Assembly: GCA_030248135.1 (NCBI GenBank)
Contig: JASANC010002762.1
Span: 84,247-148,246, forward strand
DNA length: 64,000 nucleotides
DNA from: Theristus sp. LFF4_11
Taxonomy: Eukaryota > Nematoda > Chromadorea > Monhysterida > Xyalidae
Direction: 5' to 3'
Positions 1 to 12,430 of the stretch are shown here, one piece after another. Position numbers and translations under genes: made by a program. Within the stretch, counting starts at the first letter, position 1, and each line of letters opens with the position of its first letter. Under the pieces are notes generated by a model, which saw nothing but the letters and a program-made list of their open reading frames with translations, was not told the DNA's origin and did not search any database.

Positions 1-3000
1 ATACAGCACATTCACCTCCGGTAAATCGTTTTTATGGTGCCCGGATATGTGCAAAATTAATGCAAATTTATTTCCGAATGGAGTGGGTTGGTTGGAATGG
101 CATTCAGCAGGTTTGACCATGATCATGAATGTGGCGTTAAGTTGTAACCTTAACCCATCATACATTATTGGCGACGGCTAATCGATCAATATGTGCCAAT
201 GTGCTGCTTGGGGTGGCAGTATCGTTTGCAAATTACTGCGAATAACACACTGAAATCGATCAGGAAAAAATTTATCCCATGAGAAAAAGTTAAAAAAAAA
301 CACATTCGATTTCGCCAGCGTGGCGTAGCTCATCAGGAACAACTAAAACCCCCGGATTCAATCACGCCAAAATTAGAAACGGAATGACAGCGATGCAGTG
401 GAAAGCAAAAGAACAGGACATGCGACGAAAAAAAATAGTTGCAGAGTCAGCAGCGACGGCAGCAGCAGAGCGATGAGCAACTGAGAAAAAAAAGTATGAT
501 TGAAAAGACGAGACGGGACGGGTGGACCTTTAACGTGCGGTCGTCAGTCGTTAGTTTTTTTTCGCTGAGCCCGGTCATGATAATAAAATTGAGAAGACGA
601 AAAAATGGACGAAATGAAAACGAGTCAGTGGTCCGTCCGTTATGGGATGGTGAAATTGAGTTTCGAACGGCACCGAATCGAACACACACACAGACACACG
701 CATATGATGACACAACAGACAGCACTGGAATTGACTATGAAACCAAACCAAAAAAACCAGTGGTAATAGAACTGAAAACTGTGGATTGAGCGAGTTTGCG
801 ACTGTTCGTTGTGCTTGAAACGAAAACAGATGCAAGAAAGCGATCCAGTGCGGCAGACGAACAAGCAAACTGTTCGTAATTGTCTGAAAACGCTGTCGTC
901 TCGCTCAAGCACATGAGACGCAAACTGTCTTGTTCAACCGGCTCACTGCGGCGACGACGACGGCAACCGCTGAATAAAAATTGAGAAAAACTGACAGAAC
1001 AAGATGTTGGCCAGGTTGGTCAGCTAATTTTGGCAAATGAAATACGGGCAACGGTAAATCTTGGTTTACATTTTATTTTGGTGAACATCTTCGTCAGTCT
1101 TTTTTCTCCGCGGAACAAAATGCAGTTCAGAGTGAGCGCTTGCCATAAAATTTCCAATAAATTTGCTGTGTGCGTCAATAAACGCCAGCGTTCATTTATA
1201 CATGCACCCATAGAGCGACTGACACGGTTGTCGCTGCGACAAATCGCTGGAACACGTGAATGGGCGTTTTATGACGTTGTTGCGCGTTATGGCTCATATT
1301 ACCAGTGCACAACGACACACACACACACACTCGGTTTGTTTTGTCATGCAAATCGACGTCGATTTGTTGTAACGCGATAAGTCCCCTGTCCGGCGACGAT
1401 TCAAATGTTTTTTTTTCAAAATTCAACGTGCAATGTTTTTCCACAGCTGTTTTGTGGGGCAATCTCATGCGACAACAATGCGCAAACGTTCTGATTGGAA
1501 CGTTCTGAAAAGCAAACAACAGCATGGTTTGAGTCAGGAAAAAACGGTACACTTCGCGATGCCACAAATCGACGTCAAAATGCGCGACACGCAATCAGTG
1601 CTGCATTGGAGAATGTACACAGTGAAGAAGTGACAGTGACACAATACACAAGCGCGACATTCGAACGACACCGCTGAAGCAGCAGCATTCCGGCCCGTTC
1701 GTCTTTGTCCTGTCATCGTCATCGTGTTCCCAAGCTTGCATCGCACGGCTGCGCAGTGGTGCCTCCAAAGGCACGCTGTTTGTCCAATAAAAACGCTCTG
1801 CTTGGAGTTCTGTACGATGTGGATAAAGCAAGCAAACATTTCATTCAAGCAATTGAAAGCCAAAAGAAACCAGGAATTGCATGACATAGTTATAGTTTTG
1901 TCGATCTTGGGCAGAGCATAATGCGTCCCGGGGAACCAAAATCGCGTTTTGCACAGAGGACACGCAAACTGTGTAGGTCTGGCATATCCAAAAATGAATC
2001 ATAAAAACTCATGTGTACCAAGTACATGCCAATCAACGACAAACGACACTTGTGGCTCCCGGGATCGCAGGGTTGAACAACGCGGTCAAAAGTGCGGTGG
2101 TTGTACAAAATGAAACATAACGGAGCGAGTGAAGGAAGAGTGGAAAGAGATGGACCACAGTGGGCCAATTTGGGAAATGCGACAAACCAAACAAAACCAT
2201 TTATTACTGGAGCAGACGAGTCGTACGTGGACATGGACAGTGAGCCGGCTGCGAAAGCCGAGAAGTGCAACTTGAAACACAAGAGAGACGCAGGAAAAAC
2301 CGAACAAGAACAAAAACCGCAATGCACCAAACGGTGTCCGGTTCACTTCAGCTGGAGGAGAAATTGAGCAAAAACGAACGAAACGAGCCAAACGGGCAAA
2401 CTGTACCAAAACCGAGAAACGAAAAATGAAAACATGTGTGCCGTGCATGCGTGTGTGTGTCGGATGTTTGGAAACCAAGTGGGGATTGTCATTGCACACG
2501 GACGCTCACACGGTGCGATGCAAGCACACTTTTAGAGCGTACATTGGAGTATTGGAGTTGCGCGGCCAATTGGGACGGTCCAACATGCAAAAAGCTCTGA
2601 ACTGCCCGGCCAGCAAGGAGCATGAGCAGACAGAAGAGGGCGCGAGCACTTGGTGGCGCCGAGTGAAGGCACAGCGGCAGGTTGGCGGTGCAGTCTTGAC
2701 TGGTTCGGTGGCTAGTGTGGGTTCACTCATTCATTGTGATACGCACGACACTGGTGGCGTACGCTGCTTGCACGTGTGACACAACAGCCAACCGCACATG
2801 CATCGTTCGCCACACTGTTGTGTATCGTTTGTTCAGTGTTCTCTCGATGCGACCAATATGGCAGAGAGCGCTAAACGTAAAAATGCGCTGCCTGCCAGCC
2901 AGCAAGCGACATGAGAGCGACAGACAGACAACTATGCGCGGCGAGTTTTAACCGCACATATGGAGCTCGCAGCAACACATTGAACACAATGAAAGAGGCG

Positions 3001-5700
3001 TGTATGTCTCGTGTGCCGTGTTGGAACATCGATCCGGGTCCGGCTTGTGTTTCGTTCGGTTTTGGTTTTGGTTTTGGCTCGGAACCTGCAAGCAAGCGCG
3101 ACTGCAGAAGACTGAAAACGCACAAAAACACTGATGCGGAAATGCGAAAAGTGATACACGTGCATGTGCATATTACGCAACTCTAGGAACACGAGCGGGA
3201 CAAGTCGTACATAACGGTAATAGACTGATGTGAGCGCGGTTGTGGTTGACATACCGCTACACCAAAAAAATGCCAACGGTAAACGGTTGTGATAGCATGC
3301 GGTATCTCGCTTTGAACTGCAATGCAACTATGGGTTTCTGTCATGCGGGAGTCTGGAATACGCATGTCTTTGACTTATTGGAGAAAAAAATGAAATCAAA
3401 GAGAAATTGTTTTCTCATGCGCATGTGCCACCTTGAGCATGTCTTTTATCATGCTTCGAACATGCGATTACCATATGTGTAGCATATGAGTTTGAAGAGG
3501 CACAATCATAATTGACGCAAACGACACAGCTCAAAGCATTTCTACAAATGAGCGAACTGCGAGACAACAATGTCGAACAGCAAACAAAGAGGAACTGACA
3601 AACTGACCAGTCGAAAACCAAACACAGAAATCACGACTTGCTGCGGTCTCGGATCGCTGTTGTAAATGCTGAAGAATGTTGAACAAGGAACAATATTGGC
3701 CGGTTTTGGCTCGCTGAAAAACCGCTTGTACACGCAATCTCTCGTCAAAACACATAATAATGTTGCCTAAAGTGGAGTAAATAAAACAAAACGAAGCGGG
3801 TTAGGAAGCGAAGCACTGGCCAAAATTCATGATGGTGCTACTGCACACACGCAAGCAAGCGGCACATAATTGCTCACGAGTCCGAAAGCTCTCGTTCAAA
3901 GATCGTATCTCTGCTCCACCACCCGTTATGCTTTTTAGGTTGCTTGCGCTAGTTCACTGGGCAAGCCGAGCTGCGAGTTTGAAATAAAAACCCAGTAGTC
4001 TCTTGAAAATAAGCGAGCTCTAATTATAGTTCCTATTGCTGGCGTTAAGTCGCGCATTTTATATGTGATCGCAATCTTTCTCGCGTGTCTTGCGTTTTCT
4101 TTCCTAGAAGACAACGATGATTAAATTTTTGATTAACTGAAAAACGGTCACTTTGAAGCTCGTGCACAAGCGCTGTGAAATGAACGGACTGACTCAAAAC
4201 GGAGGCCGACCAACCGCAGAGGAAAAAAATTACCAAGTATCGTACATCAGTATGAACATTCCGAAACGAGCACTCAAACGGATGCTAGAAAAACAAACCA
4301 AACAATAAAAGCACAATCCAATTTAAAAAAAAACAAGCGCCAGGTAAGTCATATAGAGAAGAAAACAAAGCGGACCAACAGTAAGACAAAAAACAAAAGG
4401 TCGGTGAGGGATCGGAGGATATGACCAGTAATGAACATGCGTAACACGGACTGCACACGAGCGAACGTCGACAGAGGCATCTGATGCTGAGTGGAGCGTC
4501 GCACGACCATCGGATGGATGTCGTGAACTCACAAGCCTGAGCGCAAGCGGACGCAATTGCGCGCGCAAACCATCGTAAACGCCAGCATGTACGCTACATC
4601 GCGCGACAGTGCTTGTGTGCTGCTGTGTGTGTGCTCCATATTTCCGCAGCTGCCAGTAGCGCTCTATGAGATGATTAGGAATGATGCGACTGACTGACGC
4701 AAAACCGTGTGCTGTGCTTGCTTTCAAAGTCTTGCTCTCTGTGCTCCAGCGCATGATGGCATGAAGGCTGCGCCGTAGCGCTTGCTTGAAACGATGTTAC
4801 GAAGTGAACGTGTGTGTAGCAGCACAACAACAAGCACACAAAAAACAACAGCTATACCCACTAAAGGCAGTCAGCCGATTCCATGAAGCATACGAGCTGC
4901 GACCGTTTTCACTGTACGTATGCTTACACACTGTCTCCGCATGTGCTGTTTGTGTGTCGGCCAAATAATAATGCGAAGTAAAAGAGAGCGAGAGAAACAG
5001 TGAACCGGTAGAATGCAGTACAACAAAACAACACAGTTTCCCAGTCAAGCTCGAAATGTGTAGGTAGTGGACACAGTCATATGGAGAAAAAAGCTGTATG
5101 TTCAGTGCTTATGCTGACACAAAGCACACTTTCAAGCGCTGCGTTTTTTGCAACGCCAAAGACGCCAAGCATTTTGCAAGCACAGGGAACACGCGCAATA
5201 AGGACAGACACACACAAGCGGAACACTGGGCAATGATGCAGTGTGTCGGTTTCGTCCGCAAAGAGAGAGAAAAAACGCTGCGTGCGCCGTCGTATACAGC
5301 GATTTTTCCCGTCACCTTATGTAAACTTGAAACGCTTTGGTGCATATTCTGGCAAGGCAAGCCTGGAAATGTGAAAGCGAACGCACCCCCCGACACGCAA
5401 GTTATTTGGCGCGCGCACCGAAAAATAACAATGAGAAAAAACGGTTCCATTTTCTGCGCATTGTTGTAATTCGGTTGGAACCGGACCGCACAGCAAATGA
5501 AAAATACACTCGCTTGGAGGGGGATATGCGCCGAAGTTAGACAAAGAACGAGAAAAAAGCGGTTTAGCGGAGAAATTTTGATGGAGCTAATGGCTTATGA
5601 TGGGTTTACGGTCGACTTTACGGCGCGCAAAAGACACGATACGACGGTGATTTTTTTCGTTCCGTGTTGATGGGTAATCTTTAACAGCTGATTTATTGCG
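1..5700. other. No gene recognised
   Basis: I translated this stretch on both strands and found no frame with a recognisable domain and no chain of phase-compatible exons. Short open frames (for example 2426-2779 +) have no homology that I recognise and overlap equally open frames on the other strand, as expected by chance in mixed-composition DNA. It could contain introns, UTRs or upstream regulatory DNA of a gene beginning outside the window. Confidence 0.5.
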
Positions 5701-6008
5701 TACGGAATGACCGAGTAAACATGGCATCTTTTTCTCAGGGTTCAAGAAGCGCGCGAAATTTGAATGAAAGAAAAAATACTTTCGGTAGTCAATTGTGTAC
5801 CCGCTAATTTGATACAGTGTAATTTTTGCAATTGATTAATTTGTTCGTGCATTTCTGTTCGTTCTTTGTCCATTGCACACTGGTATAGGAAACATTGCAC
5901 ATATGGGAAATACCTTCGCATTCCTGAAAAAGATAACTCCTAGTCTGCGACTAATCTCGCCTTGATGGAGAAAACAAGGACTGCTTTATTTATTCGACTC
6001 ATACTGTA
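5701..6008 (+). mobile_element. Tc1/mariner-type MITE, copy A
   Basis: A 308-bp non-coding element bounded by TA. The left end reads TACGGAATGACCGAGTAAAC and the right end is its imperfect inverted partner finishing CATACTGTA. Internal blocks (TTGAATGAAAGAAAAAA; AACTCCTAGTCTGCGACTAAT) recur in three other copies at 14379-14618, 21937-22205 and 36282-36549. TA boundaries and short inverted ends fit a Tc1/mariner-mobilised MITE. No transposase is encoded. Confidence 0.75.
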
Positions 6009-6950
6009 TTACCATGACGTGTGCAATTATGAGCAATTGAAATGGTTGAAACAAACAAGGTTTTATGTTTGAGACTACATCAGAAATTTGGCTACATTTG
6101 GGCGAATGAAACGAATAGTTCCACATGGAAAAGTAGCTGTTAAACGAAAAAAAGCACACTGGTCAATTCCGACCCAACAAACACTATTCACACATCTCGT
6201 CAACATCTGACACATCCATTACTTGCTGAAAACGTTGTACCACAGCCAACGAACGTTATGAAAGCGGAAGAAAGCACAGACATAAAGATTCTGAAGGACG
6301 CAGACAATGAAAAAAAGGATAGTTTGCTCAGATTTGTGTGCCAGACGGCGAAGAAACGCGCTGTGTACTTCACAATTATTGTGTTTTCCGTCATAAAAGC
6401 AACGGTCGTCAGCTCGATACAGACGAGCGGCGTGAAACGGCTGTTTTTTTAACACGTTTCTTCCTACGAATGCTGAAAGCAAAGAGCAAAGAGTGTGTTT
6501 ATGATGGATAGATTGGTTTGACCTGCAAATACTGTCAGTGTTATACCAGGAAACTCCATCCTATTATTCCTCATCACAAATTCTACCCTGAACTGCGCGA
6601 TTGACTAAAAATAAACTAAATCATGCGGATGCGCGAGCGAGCGCCAGCGAGCGGACAGCGCATCACGCATTATATGAGCCGTTATCCTCTCGCGCGCGTT
6701 TTTCAAATTTGCTCGCTTCCTCCAGCGAGCATAGTATAAGCCACAAACTTGGTTCTGTGCACACGAAACGAACACCCAAAGTTGTGCTTGGAGCCGCGAA
6801 AAATTTTTTATCCGACTACTTTTCATACGCTGTAGACACGAAAAACCTATTCTGAAAACAGTGTTACTTATTTTTCTATCTCTTTTTTTTTCCGGTATGT
6901 AATCAACATGTGTTCGCGCTTTCAGTTTTTACCTGCGACACGTTCACAGT
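6009..6950. other. No feature recognised
   Basis: Unremarkable sequence with short open frames on both strands. I recognise no domain, RNA or repeat here. Confidence 0.4.
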
Positions 6951-6954
6951 CTAG

Positions 6955-7440
6955 CAAGAATGTTTCCTGGGGTAATTTCATCCGTAGATTTGGAAAAATG
7001 GGTTAATTTTTTGCCCCGACCACTTTTTTGGGTAAAAATTTGGGCATTTTTAAAAGTTCGCAGCGTTTTCACCGGGTTTCAAGTGTTCGCCCTTTCAATT
7101 TTTAGCTGGGACACTTTCACAGTTGAAGAAAAATGTTTCCTAGGGTAATTTCATCCGTAGATTTGGAAAAATGAGTTAATTTTTTGCCCCGACCCTTTTT
7201 TGGGGTAAAAATTGGGTTTTTTTGAAAGTTCGCAGGGTTGTCACCTGGTTTTAAGTGTTCGCCCTTTCAATTTTTAGCTGGAACACTTTCACAGTTGAAC
7301 AAGAATTTTTCCTCGGGTAAATTCATCCGTAGATTCTGAAAATTTAGTTTATTTTTTGCCCGGGCATTTTTTGGGTCAAAATTGTGCATTTTTTGAAAAT
7401 TCGTAGCATTTTGACTGGGTATCATTTTTTCAGTCTTACA
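6955..7440. repeat. Tandem repeat, ~165-175 bp unit, about 3 copies
   Basis: Three diverged direct copies of a unit containing GGTAATTTCATCCGTAGAT, then TTTTTTGCCC, then TTCGCCCTTTCAATTTTTAG. The third copy is the most diverged. The array abuts the larger 149-bp array on its right. Confidence 0.8.
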
Positions 7441-7484
7441 AATTTTGTCTGAGCTACGAAAAATAGCAGAAATGTTTAGTCCGT

Positions 7485-8990
7485 AGGAATTCAATACGCT
7501 GATCACGGATTTTGGGATAGTTTTCTTACGTGAGCAACTCTAGATGCTGAATCGTGACGATTTCGGGCGAATCGGCCGTGGAAGTTGGCGAAATCGGTCC
7601 AGAAACGAAAAACAAGAAAAGAGTGTTTTCCAGGGTAATTCAATGCGCTGATCACGAATTTTGGGTTAGTTTTCTTACGCGAGAAACTCTAGATGCTGAA
7701 TCGTGACGATTTCGGGCGAATCGGCCGTGGAAATTGGCGAAATCGGTCCAGAAACGAAAAACAAGAAAAGGGTGTTTTCCAGGGTAATTCAATGCGCTGA
7801 TCACGAATTTTGGGTTAGTTTTCTCACGTGAGCAACTCTAGATGCTGAATCGTGACGATTTCGGGCGAATCGGCCGTGGAAGTTGGCGAAATCGGTCCAG
7901 AAACGAAAAACAAGTAAAGGGTGTTTTCCAGGGTAATTCAATGCGCTGATCACGAATTTTGGGTTAGTTTTCTTACGTGAGCAACTCTAGACGCTGAATC
8001 GTGACGATTTCGGGCGAATCGGGCGTGGAAGTTGGCGAAATCGGTCCAGAAACTAAAAACAAGAAAAGCGTGTTTTCCAGGGTAATTCAATGCGATGATT
8101 ACGGATTTTGGGTTAGTTTTCTTACGTGAGCAACTCTAGATGCTGAATCGTGACGATTTCGGGCGAATCGGCGTGGAAGTTGGCGAAATCGGTCCAGAAA
8201 CGAAAAACAAGAAAAGGGTGTTTTCCAGGGTATTTCAATGCGCTGATCACGGATTTTGGGTTAGTTTTCTTACGTGAGCAACTCTAGATGCTGAATCGTG
8301 ACGATTTCGGGCGAATCGGCCGTGGAAGTTGGCGAAATCGGTCCAGAAACGAAAAACAAGAAAAGGGTGTTTTCCAGGGTAATTCAATGCGCTCATCACG
8401 GATTTTGGGTTAGTTTTCTTACGTGAGCAACTCTAGATGCTGAATCGTGACGATTTCGGGCGAATCGGCCGTGGAAGTTGGCGAAATCGGTCCAGAAACG
8501 AAAAACAAGAAAAGGGTGTTTTCCAGGGTAATTCAATGCGCTGATCACGAATTTTGAGTTAGTTTTCTTACGTGAGCAACTCTAGATGCTGAATCGTGAC
8601 GATTTCGGGCGAATCGGCCGTGGAAGTTGGCGAAATCGGTCCAGAAATGAAAAACGAGAAAACGGTTTTTCCAGGGTAATTCAATGTGCTGATCACGGAT
8701 TTTGGGTTAGTTTTCTTGTATGAGCAACTCTAGATACTGAATCGTGACGATTTATGGTGAATCGGCCGTGGAATTTAGCGAAACCGGTCCAGAAATAAAA
8801 AACAAGAAAACGGTGTTTTCCATGGTAATTCATTACGCCGATCACGGCTTTTGGGTCAGTTTTTCTTTTGTGAGCGATTCTAGGTACTGAATCGTGACGA
8901 TTTTGGGGAATCGGCCGTAGAAATGGCACAGGAGAAATCGGCCTAAAAAACGAAAAATGAAAAACCTGAGTTGTCCGGGGTTTAGAAGAA
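7485..8990. repeat. Satellite array, ~149-bp unit, about 10 copies
   Basis: Head-to-tail copies of a ~149-bp unit. The block GCAACTCTAGATGCTGAATC recurs about every 149 bp from ~7531 to ~8725, together with GGCGAAATCGGTCCAGAAAC and GGGTGTTTTCCAGGGTAATT. Central copies are nearly identical, while the last two copies (after ~8640) are clearly more diverged, as expected when an array is homogenised in the middle and decays at the edge. No open frame runs through the array. Confidence 0.92.
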
Positions 8991-9050
8991 TGTGTGACCA
9001 ACGAATTGTGATTTTGGTCCGATCTTCGGGGCTTATGTAAAAGTCAGAAT

Positions 9051-10080
9051 ATTATCTAAAAATGCGTGAGACGCATATAAAAGGAGGAATATGGCCTTGT
9101 GTAAGCAGTGAAAGACTTGGCTCGACCACGCTTTTCAAGTCTCTGATGTGGTACAAACGGATACAAGTACATAAGGGTCATATTTTTGCGCCGCGTTTGT
9201 TTTTTTTTTGAAGCACGTCCCCCACCGATTCCGGAAACCCGAAGGTACCAAACTCCGGTGGGATTGGGGAATGGACGGCTCACCATCCCGTGGAACCAAT
9301 ACCCTCGGCATGTGAGGGGGGCAGCCTCTAAGCCCCGCTCTGTCCTGGGGGCACCAGTGATCTTAGCCCGATTTCGGTTTCGGTGGCCTGTGGTCGCTAT
9401 ATCCCCGGAGGGCAGCGAATCCGAAAGTTTTCGTTTTCGTTTTCGTTTTGCTGAAAAGCGTAAAACTTTGAAGTTATTTTTTAATTGTTCTCTTCGATTT
9501 AATCTAAAATCACGCCATGCGCGAAATTCTGTAAATTCTGTGCAAAAACAGAAAAATTAGAGATTGCAAAACATTGTTGCATGTAGCTTTTTCGTTGTTG
9601 TTAACGTACGCACCTCTGTGTACACACCAGCACCAGTGACAAAAAGGAGTTGTCTTCCGTTGATTTTTCACCTTTTTTACCGGTGTCACCTTCAACTAGT
9701 GTGGCAGGATAAACCGTCTGTCCCGTGAGTCATTGCCTTTGCCACAGGAGACCTTGCGTTCCGCAATGCTTCTGCGATACAATTTGTCCTGAACAAACCA
9801 GTGTCAGCGAGCTAAAGTCTGATTGTTATTTTAGTAGTTTTAGTGGTCGCTAAATGCCCGAAATCCGCAAATGTGAAAGGTCATTTGTCTACAATACACA
9901 GCACGAGGGTTGCCGTGCAACCGAAATCATAAATAAACGGCGCAAAAATATGACTCTTATGTACTTGTATCCGTTTGTACCACATCAGAGACTTGAAAAG
10001 CGTGGTCGAGCCAAGTCTTTCACTGCTTACACAAGGCCATATTCCTCCTTTTATATGCGTCTCACGCATTTTTAGATAAT
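9051..10080. mobile_element. DNA element with ~145-bp terminal inverted repeats
   Basis: The left arm (about 9051-9200, starting ATTATCTAAAAATGCGTGAG) is the near-exact reverse complement of the right arm (about 9935-10080, ending CTCACGCATTTTTAGATAAT). About 730 bp lies between them, including a fragment of a SINE body. I see no transposase. The symmetry and the foreign SINE insert point to a non-autonomous long-TIR or foldback element. A target duplication is not obvious. Confidence 0.82.
9222..9430 (-). repeat. SINE body fragment
   Basis: About 190 bp almost identical to 28990-29190, with shared blocks GGTACCAAACTCCGGTGGGA and GATTTCGGTTTCGGTGGCC. In the second copy this block is joined to a tRNA-like head on the minus strand, so here it is a headless fragment. 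The motif TTTGGTACCTTCGGGTTTCC on the opposite strand links it to the tails of the SINEs at 11899 and 56412. Confidence 0.75.
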
Positions 10081-11068
10081 CAAATAACTGTCTTAAAAAA
10101 CAGAAAAACAACTCGAAGGTTTCAACATCGTGCGCAACGCTGTTTCCTTCGCTGTAGTATGCCCATTGGAGAGAAATGACGGGCATCTCCTATAATAATT
10201 ACCAATTCTTGTGACTGTGTCCGTTGACCAGGCACACGCAGTCCATTTTCACACAGCAGTTCTTTTCTTATTCTCACTCAAGGATACTGCAAGGTAAATA
10301 AAACACCTCAACAGGAGCGTGATCGAAAAGGGAAAGTATTTTGTTGTCTGAAATTTGAAACGTCTTTTTGTTTTGAAAACAAGTATGATAGCGGTGCTGG
10401 CTGAATCCAGCAGGACCAATTCAAATGGCCAGGTAAATCGAGCGAGCACAAAATGAGATTAAAAACTTTTAATTTCTGTTCATAAATCGGCAGGATTTAC
10501 ACGGCAATTCTGTGCGAAGGTCCGTATACATGTTGTAAAATTTTCAACCAACCAATTCGTGTCCGACCGAAGACTGCTATGTAGATTTCAGTTCTCAGAG
10601 TTTGAATTTGGTGGTGCAGCTGAGAAATAAAACGAAATCAAGAGTTTTCGTTTAAAATTTCTCTTGTAAAACAAAACATTAACAAGGCGACTTTTACCGC
10701 AAACCGTCACTGCAGAACGGCAGATTAGAAAAACAACAAATTACAACAAGCGGCGATCAGCACGGCTGAGCGGGGCGGATGATTTCTTGTTCGCATCTGA
10801 TCTTATCAACACGACACGATAACATGTTGCCGTTGCCAGCAGATTGCATCAGCAGGAATGTTTCCATGCGCGCAATTGCAGTTTTATGGCATCATAAAAC
10901 CTTCCACGCCTGCGCACCGAACCGATTCGCTTCGCTTTCAGTGTTGCATTTGTATGTCAATGTCACCTTTTCGAAACGGCAGAAATCGAAACAATTAATT
11001 GTGTAGTGTGACCGTGTGGGTGTGAGGAGTCGCTGGGTGCAGTTCACGTGTTCATCGGTAATCAACCA
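10081..11068. other. No feature recognised
   Basis: No supported gene. Short open frames at 10249-10449 (-) and 10779-11006 (+) have no recognisable domain. Confidence 0.4.

Positions 11069-11102
<34 letters not shown>
11069..11102. repeat. (CA)n microsatellite
   Basis: An uninterrupted run of about 16 CA dinucleotides. Confidence 0.95.
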
Positions 11103-11106
<4 letters not shown>

Positions 11107-11399
11107 TCCACGTTCAAAAAAGTGAAAATCCCGTTTTTTTCTAAATTAATTTTTTTTCAAATTTTTAATTAATTAAAATTTTTTTTTAAATGCCGGAGGA
11201 AAATCGATTTGTATACATACTTAAAAGTGATTTTTTTGATTTCTGATCAGAGGTTGCTTGTAATGAGTCGTTGTAGGTTCCTAATCCTAAACCTAATCCA
11301 AAGCCAAGCCTTTTTGATAAGGTGAAAATGATCAATTTAGTTTTTGCATTTTTTTCTTTCCTGTGTTAAAGGGCAGGACAGGGGCCACCGCACCGCCAC

Positions 11400-11616
11400 C
11401 GGACGAAGCCTAAAGTCAGTCGGTAAAACGGTCCAAAAGTCCAAAATCGACTGCTGACGGTTTCACGGGGTAATATCAAAAAAAAAATTGTTGAACTTTC
11501 GAAAAATTTTGCCAAATTTGAGGTTTTCAGAGCATATTAAAGAAAAAATGTTCGATTTTTTTTTAAATCGGCATTTTTTTACTTTAAAAAAAATTCGATT
11601 TTTGTTTAACAACCCC
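11400..11616 (+). mobile_element. hAT-type MITE, 3' fragment
   Basis: Contains CCTAAAGTCAGTCGGTAAAA, then TTGTTGAACTTTCGAAAAAT, then GTTTTCAGAGCATATTA, and ends in TTTGTTTAACAACCCC. This is the same order as the right half of the ~730-bp MITEs at 48191 and 48954. The 5' half is missing. Confidence 0.75.
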
Positions 11617-11898
11617 ATGCACGGGCAGATACCCGTGTACCCCCTCCCCCCTTTACCTCGACAGGTCGACACGGGTACTGGCTGGACTCCCCCCACCTCG
11701 GGTTAGAAAGAAAAAATCCGGATTTTTTTAGATTAAAAAAAATTATTTTTTTACAAGTTAGGTTCGTTCGAAGCGTCTCGTCGAGCTGAGTTCAGCTAGA
11801 CTATTTTCAGAACGATCCGGAAAACTATAAAAGCGAAAATCGTGTTTTATTGAAATTATGTCGATTTCATAGAGGGAAAGTTGCATTTTCAACGTTGC

Positions 11899-12140
11899 GT
11901 CCGTGGCGAAGCGGTAGAACTTCGGCCAACAGTTCTGTAGGTACCCGGTTCGAACCTCGCTGTGGACAAGACATACTCGTGGAAAATTAGAGTGACCAAC
12001 GAACATCTAATGGTCTATTCCCTCCTGAGCCGAGGGTAAAATTGGGCTCGGGGCAGTATTGCCCGTCTCCGCCGGAGTTTGGTACCTTCGGGTTTCCGGA
12101 ACCGGCGCGCGTATAATTAAATAAAAAAAGTAAAACAGAA
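11899..12140 (+). mobile_element. tRNA-derived SINE
   Basis: The head (11899-11967) resembles a tRNA. It has an A-box-like TGGCGAAGCGG, a perfect B-box core GGTTCGAACC, and ends GTCC/GGAC that can pair. The anticodon arm is irregular, so I do not call a functional tRNA. The body runs through CTCCTGAGCCGAGGG to TTTGGTACCTTCGGGTTTCC and an AT-rich tail. A close head copy lies at 47546 and a tail copy at 56412. Confidence 0.85.
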
Positions 12141-12235
12141 CAATTTTTGACGTGTACTTGAATATTGAATCGTTCTTAGTTGTTCCTCTTTAGAAAATTA
12201 CTAAAATTTGACTGTGTTAAAAAATTCCTGTTTTC

Positions 12236-12430
12236 TGTAGCTAAGTCGGCAACCCCCAAGACACTTACTTTCTCTCATTTTGACGCGAAATGTCACCTTG
12301 GCGGCATCGGAAATGGTAAGCCAAGCTTTGCGATGCTCAAAAACTTTATTCCAAAAGTTGTGAAGCCTAAAGTCAGTCGGTAAAACGGTCCAAAATCAAC
12401 TGCTGCTAATGTCACAAGGTAATGTAAAAT
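12236..12430 (+). mobile_element. hAT-type MITE, internal fragment
   Basis: Shares CGGAAATGGTAAGCCAAGCT, then AAGCCTAAAGTCAGTCGGTA, then the AGGTAAT junction with the internal part of the 48191-type MITEs. Both termini are absent. Confidence 0.65.

Noticed and set aside
2086..2779. Possible genes among the longer open frames at 2-3 kb
   Set aside because: Frames on both strands overlap, no domain is recognisable, and splice-site continuity is lacking.
7485..8990. CRISPR array
   Set aside because: The repeats are head-to-tail 149-bp satellites without unique spacers, in a eukaryotic context.
11899..11967. Functional tRNA gene
   Set aside because: A and B boxes are present, but the anticodon arm is irregular and the sequence is the head of a SINE repeated at 47546.
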